Assembly: GCA_017522795.1 (NCBI GenBank)
Contig: JAFWXZ010000067.1
Span: 1 to 52,439, forward strand
Direction of reading: 5' to 3'
Source: Clostridia bacterium
GTDB taxonomy: Bacteria > Bacillota > Clostridia > Oscillospirales > CAG-272
DNA: 52,439 nucleotides
Both the position numbers and the translations under genes were made by a program. A model generated the notes under the pieces. It was given only the letters and a program-made list of their open reading frames with translations. It made no database searches and was not told the origin of the DNA. Below, one piece after another: positions 37,449 to 46,491 of this stretch. How positions within the stretch are numbered: position 1 is the first letter of the stretch; every line of letters starts with the position of its first letter.

Positions 37449-38120
37449 TTAATCTTCCGCCGCGTACTTTGCACGCCACCTTGGAATAAGGCTGAGGATA
37501 ATGCAGGCGAGACAGAGCAGAACGATAGATACGAAAATAAGGATGGCGCAGTTCATAAAGAAGTTCTGGGGAAGAATACGGATGATCTCGTCCTCGTACC
37601 AGCTGAACAGCCAGTTGTCCTTACCCGGGAAGAAAATGGTGTGGAAAATTCTGAACGCTGTGCTGAAATCTATTGCCACAAGGCCGCCGATAATCGCAAA
37701 TGCGCCGAGCAGATACGCGCCCGAGCAGAATGCGATATTCATTCCAAAGGGACGCCACAATTCAAATATGCCCCGTTTGTTAAGTATCAGCAGCACCGCC
37801 ACTCCAAAGAGGGAGATTATAAGCGCGCTGATATTCAGGTCGAATAGCCCCTTGCAGTCCACAAAGTGAGATTTACCCGACTCGGAGTACTTGAATATAC
37901 CCGTCTTGAACTCGCATCCCGGTACGGTAAGGTAGTCGAGCAGCTCGTTATATGCTACTATTATATCCTCTCTATCCGCGCCCGAGTATGTAGGAATGTC
38001 AAGCAGATCTACCTGCAGGTAGTAAAACGGTCTTACGTATATGGGCAGACCGATGGAAACCGTAATTATCAGTATGGCTATAAAGAAGCCGAGAAGTCCT
38101 GTAAGAATCTTGTTTTTCAT
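37449..38120 (-). CDS. Polytopic membrane protein, unknown
   Basis: This 223-aa protein has an N-terminal hydrophobic segment, an external loop with PTYSGADREDIIVAYNELLDYL, and three further membrane segments. It resembles the short integral TIGR01906-type proteins only loosely, and I do not assign a function. The ATG at 38120 with GAGAGGAT upstream is preferred over 38180. No clear partner lies beside it. Confidence 0.65.
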   Translation of the reverse strand: MKNKILTGLLGFFIAILIITVSIGLPIYVRPFYYLQVDLLDIPTYSGADREDIIVAYNELLDYLTVPGCEFKTGIFKYSESGKSHFVDCKGLFDLNISALIISLFGVAVLLILNKRGIFELWRPFGMNIAFCSGAYLLGAFAIIGGLVAIDFSTAFRIFHTIFFPGKDNWLFSWYEDEIIRILPQNFFMNCAILIFVSIVLLCLACIILSLIPRWRAKYAAED

Positions 38121-38178
38121 AAAAAATCCTCTCAATAAGTGTAAGAGTATTTTACCATACATTTGAGCCGATGTCAAC

Positions 38179-38206
38179 AAAAAGGGCGGTATTCCCGCCC
38201 TTTCGA
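38179..38206 (-). terminator. Terminator of the ABC transporter gene
   Basis: On the minus strand GGGCGG and CCGCCC (38200-38195 and 38189-38184) pair around a 5-nt loop, and a T run follows. Confidence 0.85.
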
Positions 38207-38219
38207 TTTTATTTTGTAC

Positions 38220-41213
38220 TTATTCCTTTGCTTTGATGATCTTTACGGGCTTTATTGCCTTGATCTTTATCATCGGGAATACCATTGATATGGTTGACAG
38301 GAACAGAACTAAAATGCAGTTTTTTAATGCGATAGCAGGCGAATAGGTAAGGAAATCAAGATCAAGAATTATCCAGTTAGGCACGATGGTTCTAAGTGAT
38401 TCGATAAGCACATCGTTTGCCTCGTCTATGAAGAAGTAATATCCGAGAGTGGACATCAGGCAGGTTAGCATAAAAATCATAGCGATCTGTAAGCCGAACA
38501 CCGTCACAACGGTCTTATTTTTGGTACCGATTGCCTTGAGAATACCGATTTCGTGCATCTTATCGTTGATAACCTTGGATGAGAAGTTCATAAGAATGAA
38601 GATAACACCGATGTACAGGAATATTGCAATAAGCTCGAAGATAGGAACGAAGACCTCTACTGCCCTCGTCATAGACTCAATACCGCTGATCATTGAGCTT
38701 TGGTGGCTGTAGTTTTTTTCGTCGGCAGAAATAATTACCTCGCCAAGTCCATCCGTTCCGTTAAGATAAAAGGCGTAGATGAAAACGGTATCCTCATAGA
38801 ACTCTGTGAACAGGTCGGGAGATACAACGGTAGATCCCGTGGTTAATCCACCGATATAAACGTTTTCGGTAAACAGGGGATTCTTGTTATCCACGTCATA
38901 GCTCATATGGTGAGAAAGCTCTGCGGGGTGAGGAACGAACTCATTAATAGTGTTTGCGCTGTAGTTGGTTCCAAAAATCTCGTTGTACATACTGTAGTTT
39001 AAAACAACTGTTTTTTCCGTATCGATAATAACACTGTTTGCCACCACGGTATTAATGAGGTTTTTATCCTCATCGTAAAAGGCACAGTAGGAATAGTTGC
39101 TTACTGTAATAGTAAAGAATTCGCTTATTCTCGCGCCCTTGGGGATCTCAATGTAGTCTGACAGGTATCTGCTGTTTTGGTTTTCCTTGATCTCGCCTGC
39201 ACCGGAGAGAGTTTGATCCTTTGCAAAATTCATTTTCTCCTCGCTGATAGGCTCGTATCCCTCAAAGCAGAGGGTAGCATATCCCTTTTTGTACGCGTCA
39301 TATTCCTCGGACATATTTTTCTCTATAGAGGGTGCATGACACACGCGAATGTACCTTGCGCCATCGGGAATCTCGGGAGCTCTTGCAGTATATCTCCAGG
39401 AAGGGTTTTTTTCGGGATTTACTATATCACTGCCGTCGTTGTCGGCAACTATGATGTTCTGGTTCGATGCGTTATAGCTTAGTAATTTATTAAAAACAAG
39501 CTTATGATAGTTCACGTACTCGCTGGACTGGGCTGCTATGAAATCCGAGAGAAAGTTTTCGTTCAGTGTGTAGCAATAACCGAGTCTGTCGTAGATGTCG
39601 TCAAGAAAATCGCCTGCTGCGGTGTCGTTGAAAAGGGTGTGATCCATAGTCAGCTTGCCCGATGCCACGCGATCAAGCAGAGATTTGTGACGCTCGGTGT
39701 AATCTGTGTCGATTATGGCGTTAATAACAACTCTTTCGTTTGGGCGGGATAAGGTACTTACTCCGTTATTTACGATGAAGTCATAGTCCTGTCCCTTAAA
39801 CGCCTTGTTGGATTTGAGCAGGATATCAGCGACGTAATCGGTGATAATAACACCGATTGGACTGAATTCCGCTTTTTTCGCAAGATATTTTATCTCGCCG
39901 AATTTTTCTGCGAGAAAGTCCTCGTCCACCGTCATCGTTCCAAGGGTTTCGCTGATGTAAAGGCTGCTTGAAATAAAGCTTGTTGCCTTGCCTCTGTAGT
40001 TATTTGCCGACGTAATTGGAACTGTGTAGTTGATAATAGGATAAACGTCACCCTGGTAGCCATCCTTGTAGAAGGCATGCTCGTCATCTTTGCCGAGTGC
40101 AACGCGATAATTACCCTCAAGTCGCACCTTCGTTTCCTCGTCTATTTCCTTGATAAACATCATAGAGTCGAGGGATTCCTTTTTCATCTCGTTGACTATA
40201 ACCTTGCCGGAGTCAAAGCTGATAATAGTCTGCGACAGCGACATAATTACAATTATGACCGCTACCATAAAGGAGGATAGAACCAGAGAGAAGGACTGTC
40301 GCTTTAGAAATTTACCAGAGAGGGCAAGCTCTTTTTTGAATTTCAGCGACTTATTTTTTATCTTTCGCTTTTCACCTCGCTCTGTGATTTTCGGCGTTGG
40401 CAAAAATTTGTCAGTTCGCCTGAGGAGAAGGGCGTTTTTGTTGCAGTTTCTGTTAATGAGCTTTATATCACTGTCGCTTAGGGGAGAGCCTGCAGGGTAG
40501 AGAAGAACTCCGTTGTAAAGCTGTACCTCTCTGGCAAAGTCGGAGTTTCTGATCTCGTCGCGGATGACTTGACCGTGACTAAGCTCGACAATTCTGTCTG
40601 CATAAGTTTCCGCATCGTTTACATTGTGAGAAACTATTAGGATAAGGCACTCGTGCGCCAGCTCCTGCAGAAGCTTAATGATCGCCCCTGCTGTGTGGGT
40701 ATCAAGGTTTCCTGTAGGCTCGTCTGCAAGGATTATGCGGGGATCCTTGACGATAGCTCTCGCGATAGCAACTCGCTGCTGCTCACCACCTGAAAGCTCG
40801 GATGGATATCTGTCCTCATAACCCGAAAGACCTACTCGCTCAAGAGCAGCCTTGACCTTGTTTTTGTTGTCGATCCTGCGCAGATCTAAGGCGAGAATAA
40901 TGTTCTCATACACCGTCAACTCGTCTATAAGGTGATAATCCTGAAAAATAAAGCCGATGTGTGTGTTGCGGTAATTACAGAAATCTTTCTCCTTAAAATC
41001 CGCCAGGTTGTTGCCGTCAACCTCAATAGTGCCGCTTGTAATATTATCCAATCCACCTATAAGGTTAAGCAGTGTAGACTTACCGCTACCGCTTTTACCG
41101 AGGACGAAAACAAGCCCTGCATCAGGCAGGGAAAGGTTAATATTTTTCAGCGCGTGGGATTTTCCGCGCTTCTTAGATTTGTAAATCTTGTTCAGCGAGG
41201 TTATGTTGATCAT
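38220..41213 (-). CDS. ABC transporter, ATPase fused to FtsX/MacB-type permease
   Basis: This 997-aa protein joins an N-terminal ATPase to a permease. Walker A is GKSGSGKST (39-47), the Q-loop is near QDYH (91-94), the ABC signature LSGGEQQR is near 140-147, and Walker B is ILADEPTGNLD near 161-171. A single membrane segment follows near 308-330, then a large extracytoplasmic domain (about 330-850), then three C-terminal membrane segments with the FtsX-type pattern. This layout resembles bacitracin/antimicrobial-peptide export or mechanotransmission transporters. No partner two-component system lies next to it. Confidence 0.9.
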   Translation of the reverse strand: MINITSLNKIYKSKKRGKSHALKNINLSLPDAGLVFVLGKSGSGKSTLLNLIGGLDNITSGTIEVDGNNLADFKEKDFCNYRNTHIGFIFQDYHLIDELTVYENIILALDLRRIDNKNKVKAALERVGLSGYEDRYPSELSGGEQQRVAIARAIVKDPRIILADEPTGNLDTHTAGAIIKLLQELAHECLILIVSHNVNDAETYADRIVELSHGQVIRDEIRNSDFAREVQLYNGVLLYPAGSPLSDSDIKLINRNCNKNALLLRRTDKFLPTPKITERGEKRKIKNKSLKFKKELALSGKFLKRQSFSLVLSSFMVAVIIVIMSLSQTIISFDSGKVIVNEMKKESLDSMMFIKEIDEETKVRLEGNYRVALGKDDEHAFYKDGYQGDVYPIINYTVPITSANNYRGKATSFISSSLYISETLGTMTVDEDFLAEKFGEIKYLAKKAEFSPIGVIITDYVADILLKSNKAFKGQDYDFIVNNGVSTLSRPNERVVINAIIDTDYTERHKSLLDRVASGKLTMDHTLFNDTAAGDFLDDIYDRLGYCYTLNENFLSDFIAAQSSEYVNYHKLVFNKLLSYNASNQNIIVADNDGSDIVNPEKNPSWRYTARAPEIPDGARYIRVCHAPSIEKNMSEEYDAYKKGYATLCFEGYEPISEEKMNFAKDQTLSGAGEIKENQNSRYLSDYIEIPKGARISEFFTITVSNYSYCAFYDEDKNLINTVVANSVIIDTEKTVVLNYSMYNEIFGTNYSANTINEFVPHPAELSHHMSYDVDNKNPLFTENVYIGGLTTGSTVVSPDLFTEFYEDTVFIYAFYLNGTDGLGEVIISADEKNYSHQSSMISGIESMTRAVEVFVPIFELIAIFLYIGVIFILMNFSSKVINDKMHEIGILKAIGTKNKTVVTVFGLQIAMIFMLTCLMSTLGYYFFIDEANDVLIESLRTIVPNWIILDLDFLTYSPAIALKNCILVLFLSTISMVFPMIKIKAIKPVKIIKAKE

Positions 41214-41247
41214 TTTTATTCCTTAATATTTCTTAATATTTACTTAT

Positions 41248-41277
41248 ATTTTATCATAGCAAATACGATAATGTCAA
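41248..41277 (-). promoter_or_regulatory. Promoter of the ABC transporter gene
   Basis: On the minus strand TTGACA (41277-41272), an 18-nt spacer and TAAAAT (41253-41248) stand about 35 nt before the ATG. Confidence 0.65.
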
Positions 41278-41308
41278 TGGATTTATTAAAAATTATTAAG
41301 AAATATTA

Positions 41309-41340
41309 AGAAAAAAGGACGGAATTGATCCGTCCTTTAT
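41309..41340 (-). terminator. Second terminator after asnA
   Basis: GGACGG (41317-41322) and CCGTCC (41330-41335) pair around a 7-nt loop; on the minus strand a T run follows. It sits between two transcription units and backs up the asnA terminator. Confidence 0.75.
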
Positions 41341-41348
41341 TATTATGT

Positions 41349-41380
41349 AAAAGAAAAGCAGCTCAATAGGGCTGCTTTTT
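41349..41380 (-). terminator. Terminator of asnA
   Basis: On the minus strand AAAAGCAGC (41354-41362) pairs with GCTGCTTTT (41371-41379) and T residues follow, 7 nt after the asnA stop. Confidence 0.8.
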
Positions 41381-41386
41381 AGGTTT

Positions 41387-42394
41387 TTATAAAAGTCTGA
41401 TTCCTGCGGCTTTGCAGCCGTCGATTGTTTCCTTGTCCCATACACTGGACTGCACCTCGCCGATATGGGCGGAGCCCATCATCAGCATACAAAGTCTTGA
41501 CTGACCGATACCGCCACCGATCGAGAGAGGCAGCTCACCGGCCAGAAGCTTTTTATGGAAGGGAAGCGAGCGACGATCGTCACATCCGCGCTCGGTAAGC
41601 TGACGGTCAAGCGACTCCTCGTCAACACGGATACCCATAGAGGATATCTCGAATGCTCTGCCAAGGACCTCGTTATAGAATAAAATATCGCCGTTCAGCG
41701 CCCAGTCGTCATAGTCGGGCGCGCGTCCGTCGTGGGGCTTGCCGTTTTTCAGCTTACCGCCGATCTGCATAAGCAGTACCGTGCCGTGCTTCTTGGTAAT
41801 GGCATTCTCCCTTTCCTTCGGTGTAAGAGTAGGGTACATATCCTCAAGCTCGGAGGTGGTTATGGCGAACATCTCGCGATTCAGATTCACGCTCAGCTCG
41901 GGGAAGTCCAGCTTCAAAGCCTCGTTCGTGTCACAGATAACGTTGACGATATTTTGCGCCACCTCTTTAAGATAGTCAAGGTTGCGCTCCTTTCGGGTGA
42001 TAACCTTTTCCCAGTCCCACTGGTCAACGTAGATAGAGTGAATGTTGTCAAGCTCCTCATCACGTCTTATAGCGTTCATATCGGTGTAGAGACCGTTGCC
42101 AACGTAGAAATGATATTCGTGGAGGGCAAGTCGCTTCCATTTTGCTAAGGAATGCACAACCTGCACGCTCTCGCCTACCGCGGGAACGTCAAAGCTGACG
42201 GGACGCTCTGTACCGTTAAGATTGTCGTTAAGTCCTGATGCCTCGGTGACGAAAAGGGGCGCGGAAACTCGCTTCAGATTAAGCGCCGCCGCAAGCCGCA
42301 CCTGAAAGGTCTGCTTTATAAATGAAATTGCCTTCTGTGTCCTGTAGACGTCCATCGGCGATTTATAGTTTTCGGGAATAAAAAGTCTGCTCAT
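41387..42394 (-). CDS. asnA: Aspartate-ammonia ligase
   Basis: This 335-aa class II aaRS-like enzyme makes asparagine from aspartate, ammonia and ATP. Family segments are FIKQTFQVRLAAALNLKRVSAPLFV (around residues 22-46), FPVVGESVQVVHSLAKWKR (near 80) and the C-terminal GGGIGQSRLCMLMM. The ATG at 42394 gives MSRLFIPENYKS; a TTG at 42412 inside the previous gene is an unlikely alternative. It starts 1 nt after the cyclophilin stop. Confidence 0.95.
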   Translation of the reverse strand: MSRLFIPENYKSPMDVYRTQKAISFIKQTFQVRLAAALNLKRVSAPLFVTEASGLNDNLNGTERPVSFDVPAVGESVQVVHSLAKWKRLALHEYHFYVGNGLYTDMNAIRRDEELDNIHSIYVDQWDWEKVITRKERNLDYLKEVAQNIVNVICDTNEALKLDFPELSVNLNREMFAITTSELEDMYPTLTPKERENAITKKHGTVLLMQIGGKLKNGKPHDGRAPDYDDWALNGDILFYNEVLGRAFEISSMGIRVDEESLDRQLTERGCDDRRSLPFHKKLLAGELPLSIGGGIGQSRLCMLMMGSAHIGEVQSSVWDKETIDGCKAAGIRLL

Positions 42395-42395
42395 A

Positions 42396-43094
42396 TTATT
42401 TCTTGTACTCAATTATTTTCGCGGATTTGATTTCAATGGCGTATGCGTCATCAACAAATCCCATATATCCACCGTAATTAAAAAGATCATTTGCAATGCT
42501 GTCCACGACGTCCATGCCCTCAATTACACGACCGAATCCCGCATAGTCTCCGTCAAGAGAATAGGCTGCACTGTCGTCAAGGGTAATGAAAAACTGCGAG
42601 GTTGCAGAATTGGGATCGTTGGTTCTTGCCATAGAAATAACACCCCTTATGTGAGTGATGTTATTTTCCACGCCGTTGGAGCTGAACTCTCCTTTAATGG
42701 GCGTAAGATTTATTTTTTCATTTTCACCGCCCTGAATAACAAATCCTCTTTGCGCTCTGAAAATAGTTAGACCATTATAGAAATCGCTGTAAACTAAATC
42801 AAGAAAGTTTTTGGTTGTAATGGGAGCTTCTTTACCGTCAAGCTCAAGAATAACCTTTCCGTATTCGCCAAAATCCATTTCGACATAGGCTACATCCGGC
42901 ACGGGACCGCTATCCTTAAGAACAAACTCCTTTGGCTGTGACATAATTACTATAGCGATGATTATTCCGATTATCAACAATAAAGCAGCAGAGATAATAA
43001 CTATCTTCTGAATCGGGATTTTGGGTGATACCGTTTCCTCTGAAGCTACACCAATATTGTTTTTATAGTTTGAATTTTTGCCTTTTTTGCTCAT
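42396..43094 (-). CDS. Membrane-anchored cyclophilin-type peptidyl-prolyl isomerase
   Basis: This 232-aa protein has a 30-residue basic N-terminus, one membrane helix (about 30-52), and an exported cyclophilin domain from about residue 65. Conserved pieces are FLDLVYSDFYNGLTIFRAQ, VIQGGENE, MARTNDPNSATSQFFI, and the C-terminal GFGRVIEGMDVV. It should assist folding of secreted proteins. It lies 16 nt after holA and overlaps nothing; it is in the mgsA-like to asnA operon. Confidence 0.93.
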   Translation of the reverse strand: MSKKGKNSNYKNNIGVASEETVSPKIPIQKIVIISAALLLIIGIIIAIVIMSQPKEFVLKDSGPVPDVAYVEMDFGEYGKVILELDGKEAPITTKNFLDLVYSDFYNGLTIFRAQRGFVIQGGENEKINLTPIKGEFSSNGVENNITHIRGVISMARTNDPNSATSQFFITLDDSAAYSLDGDYAGFGRVIEGMDVVDSIANDLFNYGGYMGFVDDAYAIEIKSAKIIEYKK

Positions 43095-43110
43095 TTTTTC
43101 TTCCTCTTAA

Positions 43111-44139
43111 TTATAAATTTCTTGATATAAACAGCTCTATCGCGGTATATCCGCTGACACCGCCGTATTTTGAACCTGCATCCGCCTCTGCAAGCAGGCT
43201 TAATATCTCGCTAAGCCTCTCGCTGCCGTATTTCTTGGCGGCTGGTATATATCTTTTAAGCTTGTATTCATTCATATTGAGTATGTCCCTGATCTCCGAT
43301 ACTCCGCGCCCCTCATCGAGCAGATGGGCAATAGCCGTAAGATCGTCAAAGGTTTTAGCAACCATACCCATAATCACCGTGGGCTCAACGCGTCTCAGCT
43401 TCATATCCTCAAGGGCGAGATACGCGCCGCGTCTGCTGCGCTCGATTATTGCGTTAGAGAGGGCAAAGGTGTCGCACTCGGGTGTAGACGAGGCAACCTC
43501 GTTAACGTCATCGGGAGTGACTACAGTTTTTCCGCGTGCGTGAGCAAGTGCGCAGAGCTTATCCACTTCTCCTGCCAGCACGTCCATAGATCTGCCCGAG
43601 CGGAAAACGAGAACCTTTACGGTCTCAAGTCCAACCGTGATGCCCTGGGAGTCAAAGTGCTTCTTCAACCAGGCGTAAAGCTGATTTTCGGTGGATTTAT
43701 CGAAGGACAGAATGCTTATCCTGTCACCAAAACGCTTTACAAATGGAGATTGCTTTTTCGCAGTGCCGAGATCCACACCGTCAGCATCGGCGGTAAACGC
43801 TACTACAGAGTAGGGATGCTCCTCGCACACAGAGATAAGCTCCTCCATAGACTCCACGTCACTCTCCTTCATACCTGTAAGGTCGGCGTGGCGCCATTCG
43901 ATAAGCTTGAAGTCGTTCATCATTGGCGGAGCCTTTACAGCCTCGATAATTGCCGAGAAGTCAACCTCCTCGCCGTCAAATACGGGGTTGTTAAATATGG
44001 CAAACGCCTCGTCACCCGCTATCTTATCGCGCAGAGCTTTAAGGTAATATCTTACCAGATAATCCTCCTCGCCGCAGAAGATGTAAACGCCGCTTATATT
44101 ATTGTTTTTCAGATTTGATTTGAAAAGGGAGATATCCAT
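43111..44139 (-). CDS. holA: DNA polymerase III subunit delta
   Basis: This 342-aa clamp-loader subunit opens the DnaN ring. The opening MDISLFKSNLKNNNISGVYIFCGEEDYL and the region GEVDKLCALAHARGKTVVTPDDVNEVA (about residues 194-220) match bacterial delta subunits; it lacks a complete Walker motif as is normal. The ATG at 44139 lies within the last 31 nt of the upstream DUF1934 gene in another frame, with AAGGATGAAA as ribosome binding site, so the two are coupled. Confidence 0.94.
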   Translation of the reverse strand: MDISLFKSNLKNNNISGVYIFCGEEDYLVRYYLKALRDKIAGDEAFAIFNNPVFDGEEVDFSAIIEAVKAPPMMNDFKLIEWRHADLTGMKESDVESMEELISVCEEHPYSVVAFTADADGVDLGTAKKQSPFVKRFGDRISILSFDKSTENQLYAWLKKHFDSQGITVGLETVKVLVFRSGRSMDVLAGEVDKLCALAHARGKTVVTPDDVNEVASSTPECDTFALSNAIIERSRRGAYLALEDMKLRRVEPTVIMGMVAKTFDDLTAIAHLLDEGRGVSEIRDILNMNEYKLKRYIPAAKKYGSERLSEILSLLAEADAGSKYGGVSGYTAIELFISRNL

Positions 44140-44558
44140 ATTTTCATCCTTGCCGATTTCTCGGCGCCGCCGATCTTCATATTGTAAAGCAGATCAATTC
44201 TGCCGCCCCTCTCATCAAGAGAGAGCCTTACCCGCTTCGCCGTTACCGCGGCGTCGAATTTATATGGGGGAACGCAATAAAGCGAGGTGTGACATACTCC
44301 CTCCTCAAAAAGAAGCTCGCTTTCAATAGCGCCGCGCCTTTTTACCGTCACAGCACCGCCCACGCACATTATCTCAGATTCGGCTCTGCCGCCCTCGTTT
44401 TCTATGGCATAGGTAAGCGTCGCGCCCTCATCGGAATATCTGTAGAAGCCCTCTGCTTCCTCGACGCTTCTCTCAACCTCGCCGTCTACAAGTCCTGCGG
44501 AATCGAGATTTTCTATGCTTGATTCTATTCTTATTTTTACTTCTGTAATCTTAGTCAT
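44109..44558 (-). CDS. DUF1934 family protein
   Basis: This 149-aa protein has the lipocalin-like beta-barrel pattern of DUF1934 (Bacillus YwiB relatives): IRIESSIENLDSAGLVDGEVER, FYRYSDEGATLTYA, and a C-terminal IDLLYNMKIGGAEKSARMKI segment, cited here by position (about 4-25, 38-51 and 118-137). Its function is unknown. The frame extends to 44606, but the ATG at 44558 has TAAGGTAAG before it. Its 3' end overlaps holA. Confidence 0.78.
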   Translation of the reverse strand: MTKITEVKIRIESSIENLDSAGLVDGEVERSVEEAEGFYRYSDEGATLTYAIENEGGRAESEIMCVGGAVTVKRRGAIESELLFEEGVCHTSLYCVPPYKFDAAVTAKRVRLSLDERGGRIDLLYNMKIGGAEKSARMKIWISPFSNQI

Positions 44559-44609
44559 CTTTCTTACCTTAAAAGACAAAACGGTAGCCGTGGCTACCGC
44601 TGTCAATGA

Positions 44610-45044
44610 TTATCTTAATGCTTTTTTTCTTTGATTATACGCGCTTCTGGGGTTGATAAATTCGCGCCAATCGAAGCTGCCTGCCTCAAGAGCGGTAACG
44701 AGAACCTCTGCGGTCGCAATATTTGTCGCAAGCGGAATGTTGTTCACGTCGCAAAGACGGAAGAGATCCTGCTCTGCCTCGGAGGGCTCCTTTGCGTGAT
44801 CAGTGCTTCTGAAATAGAAGACAAGGTCGATCTCATTGTAGGAAATTCTCGAATTTATCTGTTCCGTTCCGCCAATTGCGCCCGGCATATATGTTTCTAT
44901 CTCAAGACCGGTTGCGTCGGAAATATAGCTTCCTGTGGTGTGAGTAGCGCAAAGATGGTGACGGCTGAGAATTCCACAGTATGCGATGCAGAACTGTGCC
45001 ATTAATTCTTTTTTGTTGTCGTCGGCGATGATTGCGATTTCCAT
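44610..45044 (-). CDS. mgsA: Methylglyoxal-synthase-like protein lacking catalytic residues
   Basis: This 144-aa protein aligns along its whole length with MgsA (dihydroxyacetone phosphate to methylglyoxal plus phosphate). The C-terminal FRLCDVNNIPLATNIATAEVL is nearly canonical. However, the sites matching E. coli H19, D71, D91, H98 and D101 are D8, T60, S80, P87 and A90. The motifs IADDNKK, ATHTTG and GGTEQ replace AHDKK, ATGTTG and GGDQQ. It is probably a pseudoenzyme or has another role, perhaps binding a ligand through the MGS fold. It heads the operon through asnA. Confidence 0.8.
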   Translation of the reverse strand: MEIAIIADDNKKELMAQFCIAYCGILSRHHLCATHTTGSYISDATGLEIETYMPGAIGGTEQINSRISYNEIDLVFYFRSTDHAKEPSEAEQDLFRLCDVNNIPLATNIATAEVLVTALEAGSFDWREFINPRSAYNQRKKALR

Positions 45045-45122
45045 ATTACACTCTCCAATCTTACAAAAAATTCATTAGAATATATGTAAAAGTTATTAAC
45101 AAAGTCATAAAATTCCGAAGTT

Positions 45123-45151
45123 ATTATAGCATTATTTGGTCGATTTGTCAA
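45123..45151 (-). promoter_or_regulatory. Promoter of the mgsA-like operon
   Basis: On the minus strand TTGACA (45151-45146), a 17-nt spacer and TATAAT (45128-45123) are perfect boxes, about 80 nt before the start codon. Confidence 0.85.
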
Positions 45152-45275
45152 TGATTATACAAAGATTTTAATATTAATATTAAAAATAAGTGACAAAAAA
45201 ACCTATATTTTCTAAGCGAATTATCGGCATTAGGTCAAAAAATAATAAAAAAAGCAAAAAAATTATGTTTTGGGA

Positions 45276-45304
45276 TTGATAATTTTGAAAAGATGTTGTA
45301 TAAT
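45276..45304 (+). promoter_or_regulatory. Promoter of pfkA
   Basis: TTGATA (45276-45281), a 17-nt spacer and TATAAT (45299-45304) lie about 40 nt before the ATG. It is divergent from the mgsA-like operon. Confidence 0.85.
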
Positions 45305-45342
45305 TGTGCTGTTAAAATTTTATCAGCGAGGACTAAATTAAA

Positions 45343-46407
45343 ATGAGTGATATAAAGAGAATTGGAGTACTTACCTCCGGCGGCGACGCTCCCGGAATGA
45401 ACGCGGCTGTCAGAGCTGTCTGCCGTACCGCGCTTACCAGAGGCGTTGAGGTTATGGGCATATTCCGCGGATATTCGGGACTTATTGAGGGGGATATCAG
45501 ACCTCTCGCAATCAGAGACGTTTCCAACGTTATTAACAAGGGTGGAACGGTTCTTTATTCTGACCGTTGCCCCGAGTTCAAGTATCCCGAGGTAAGAGCT
45601 AAGGGTATTGAGAACTGTAAAAAACTTGGTATTGAGGGCATTATATGTATCGGCGGTGACGGTACCTTCCAGGGTGCGACAAGACTTACCGAGGAGGGCG
45701 TTCCTTGTATCGGTATTCCCGCGACCATTGACAACGATATTACCTCTACCGATAATACCATCGGCTTTGATACCGCTATGAACACGGTTATCGAGCTTGT
45801 TGATAAGCTTCGTGACACCTGTGAATCTCACGCAAGATGCAACGTTGTTGAGGTTATGGGACGCGGCGCAGGCGATATAGCTCTTAACACTGCCATCGCA
45901 TCGGGAGCTACCGCGGTAGTCGTTCCCGAATTTCCTCACAGTGACGATAATATCTGCAAGAGAATCAAGCACGCAAGAGAACTTGGCAAGAGGAACTTCA
46001 TCGTTATCGTATCCGAGGGCGTTGGTTCGGAGTACGCACCTGCTCTCGCAAAGAAAATTCAGGAAGAAACCGGGGTTGAGACCAAATTTGCCCGTCTTGC
46101 TCATATCGTAAGAGGCGGTAATCCCACCCTTAAGGACAGAGTTCTTGCATCTAAAATGGGCGTATATGCCGTTGAGGAGCTTCTCAGAGGAAATTCCAAT
46201 AAGGTTATCTGCGAGAGAAACGGTGACATCTGCGCCGTAGATATCGCCTACTCCCACGTTATTGACAGAATGTATAAGAACAAGCTTTCGGATGGCGAGC
46301 TTGACCAGTTTAGCCCTGAGACCATTCAGCAGATGAAGGATGAGATCGAGGAAAAGAAGAGTGAGCTTCTCGCCCTCTACACCACCGAAAACAAAATCAA
46401 TCTTTAA
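45343..46407 (+). CDS. pfkA: ATP-dependent 6-phosphofructokinase
   Basis: This 354-aa enzyme phosphorylates fructose-6-phosphate in glycolysis. Motifs are TSGGDAPGMNAAVRA near residues 10-24, GGDGTFQGA near 104-112 and PATIDNDI near 126-133. Gly after the GGD motif and the absence of a PKTIDND Lys favour ATP over pyrophosphate as donor. Ribosome binding site GCGAGGAC precedes the ATG. It is about 35 residues longer than B. subtilis Pfk, mostly at the C-terminus. It stands alone and is divergent from the MgsA homologue. Confidence 0.95.
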   Translation: MSDIKRIGVLTSGGDAPGMNAAVRAVCRTALTRGVEVMGIFRGYSGLIEGDIRPLAIRDVSNVINKGGTVLYSDRCPEFKYPEVRAKGIENCKKLGIEGIICIGGDGTFQGATRLTEEGVPCIGIPATIDNDITSTDNTIGFDTAMNTVIELVDKLRDTCESHARCNVVEVMGRGAGDIALNTAIASGATAVVVPEFPHSDDNICKRIKHARELGKRNFIVIVSEGVGSEYAPALAKKIQEETGVETKFARLAHIVRGGNPTLKDRVLASKMGVYAVEELLRGNSNKVICERNGDICAVDIAYSHVIDRMYKNKLSDGELDQFSPETIQQMKDEIEEKKSELLALYTTENKINL

Positions 46408-46412
46408 TAAAA

Positions 46413-46460
46413 CACCGCGTTTTGTAAACCTAAGCTTACAAAACGCGGCATTTTATTTTA
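46413..46460. terminator. Terminator between pfkA and the amidase-domain gene
   Basis: CCGCGTTTTGTAA (46415-46427) pairs with TTACAAAACGCGG (46436-46448), followed by a T-rich stretch; it serves pfkA and possibly the convergent gene. Confidence 0.85.
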
Positions 46461-46491
46461 AAACAACTTAATTCTGCATTCTGATTTTATT

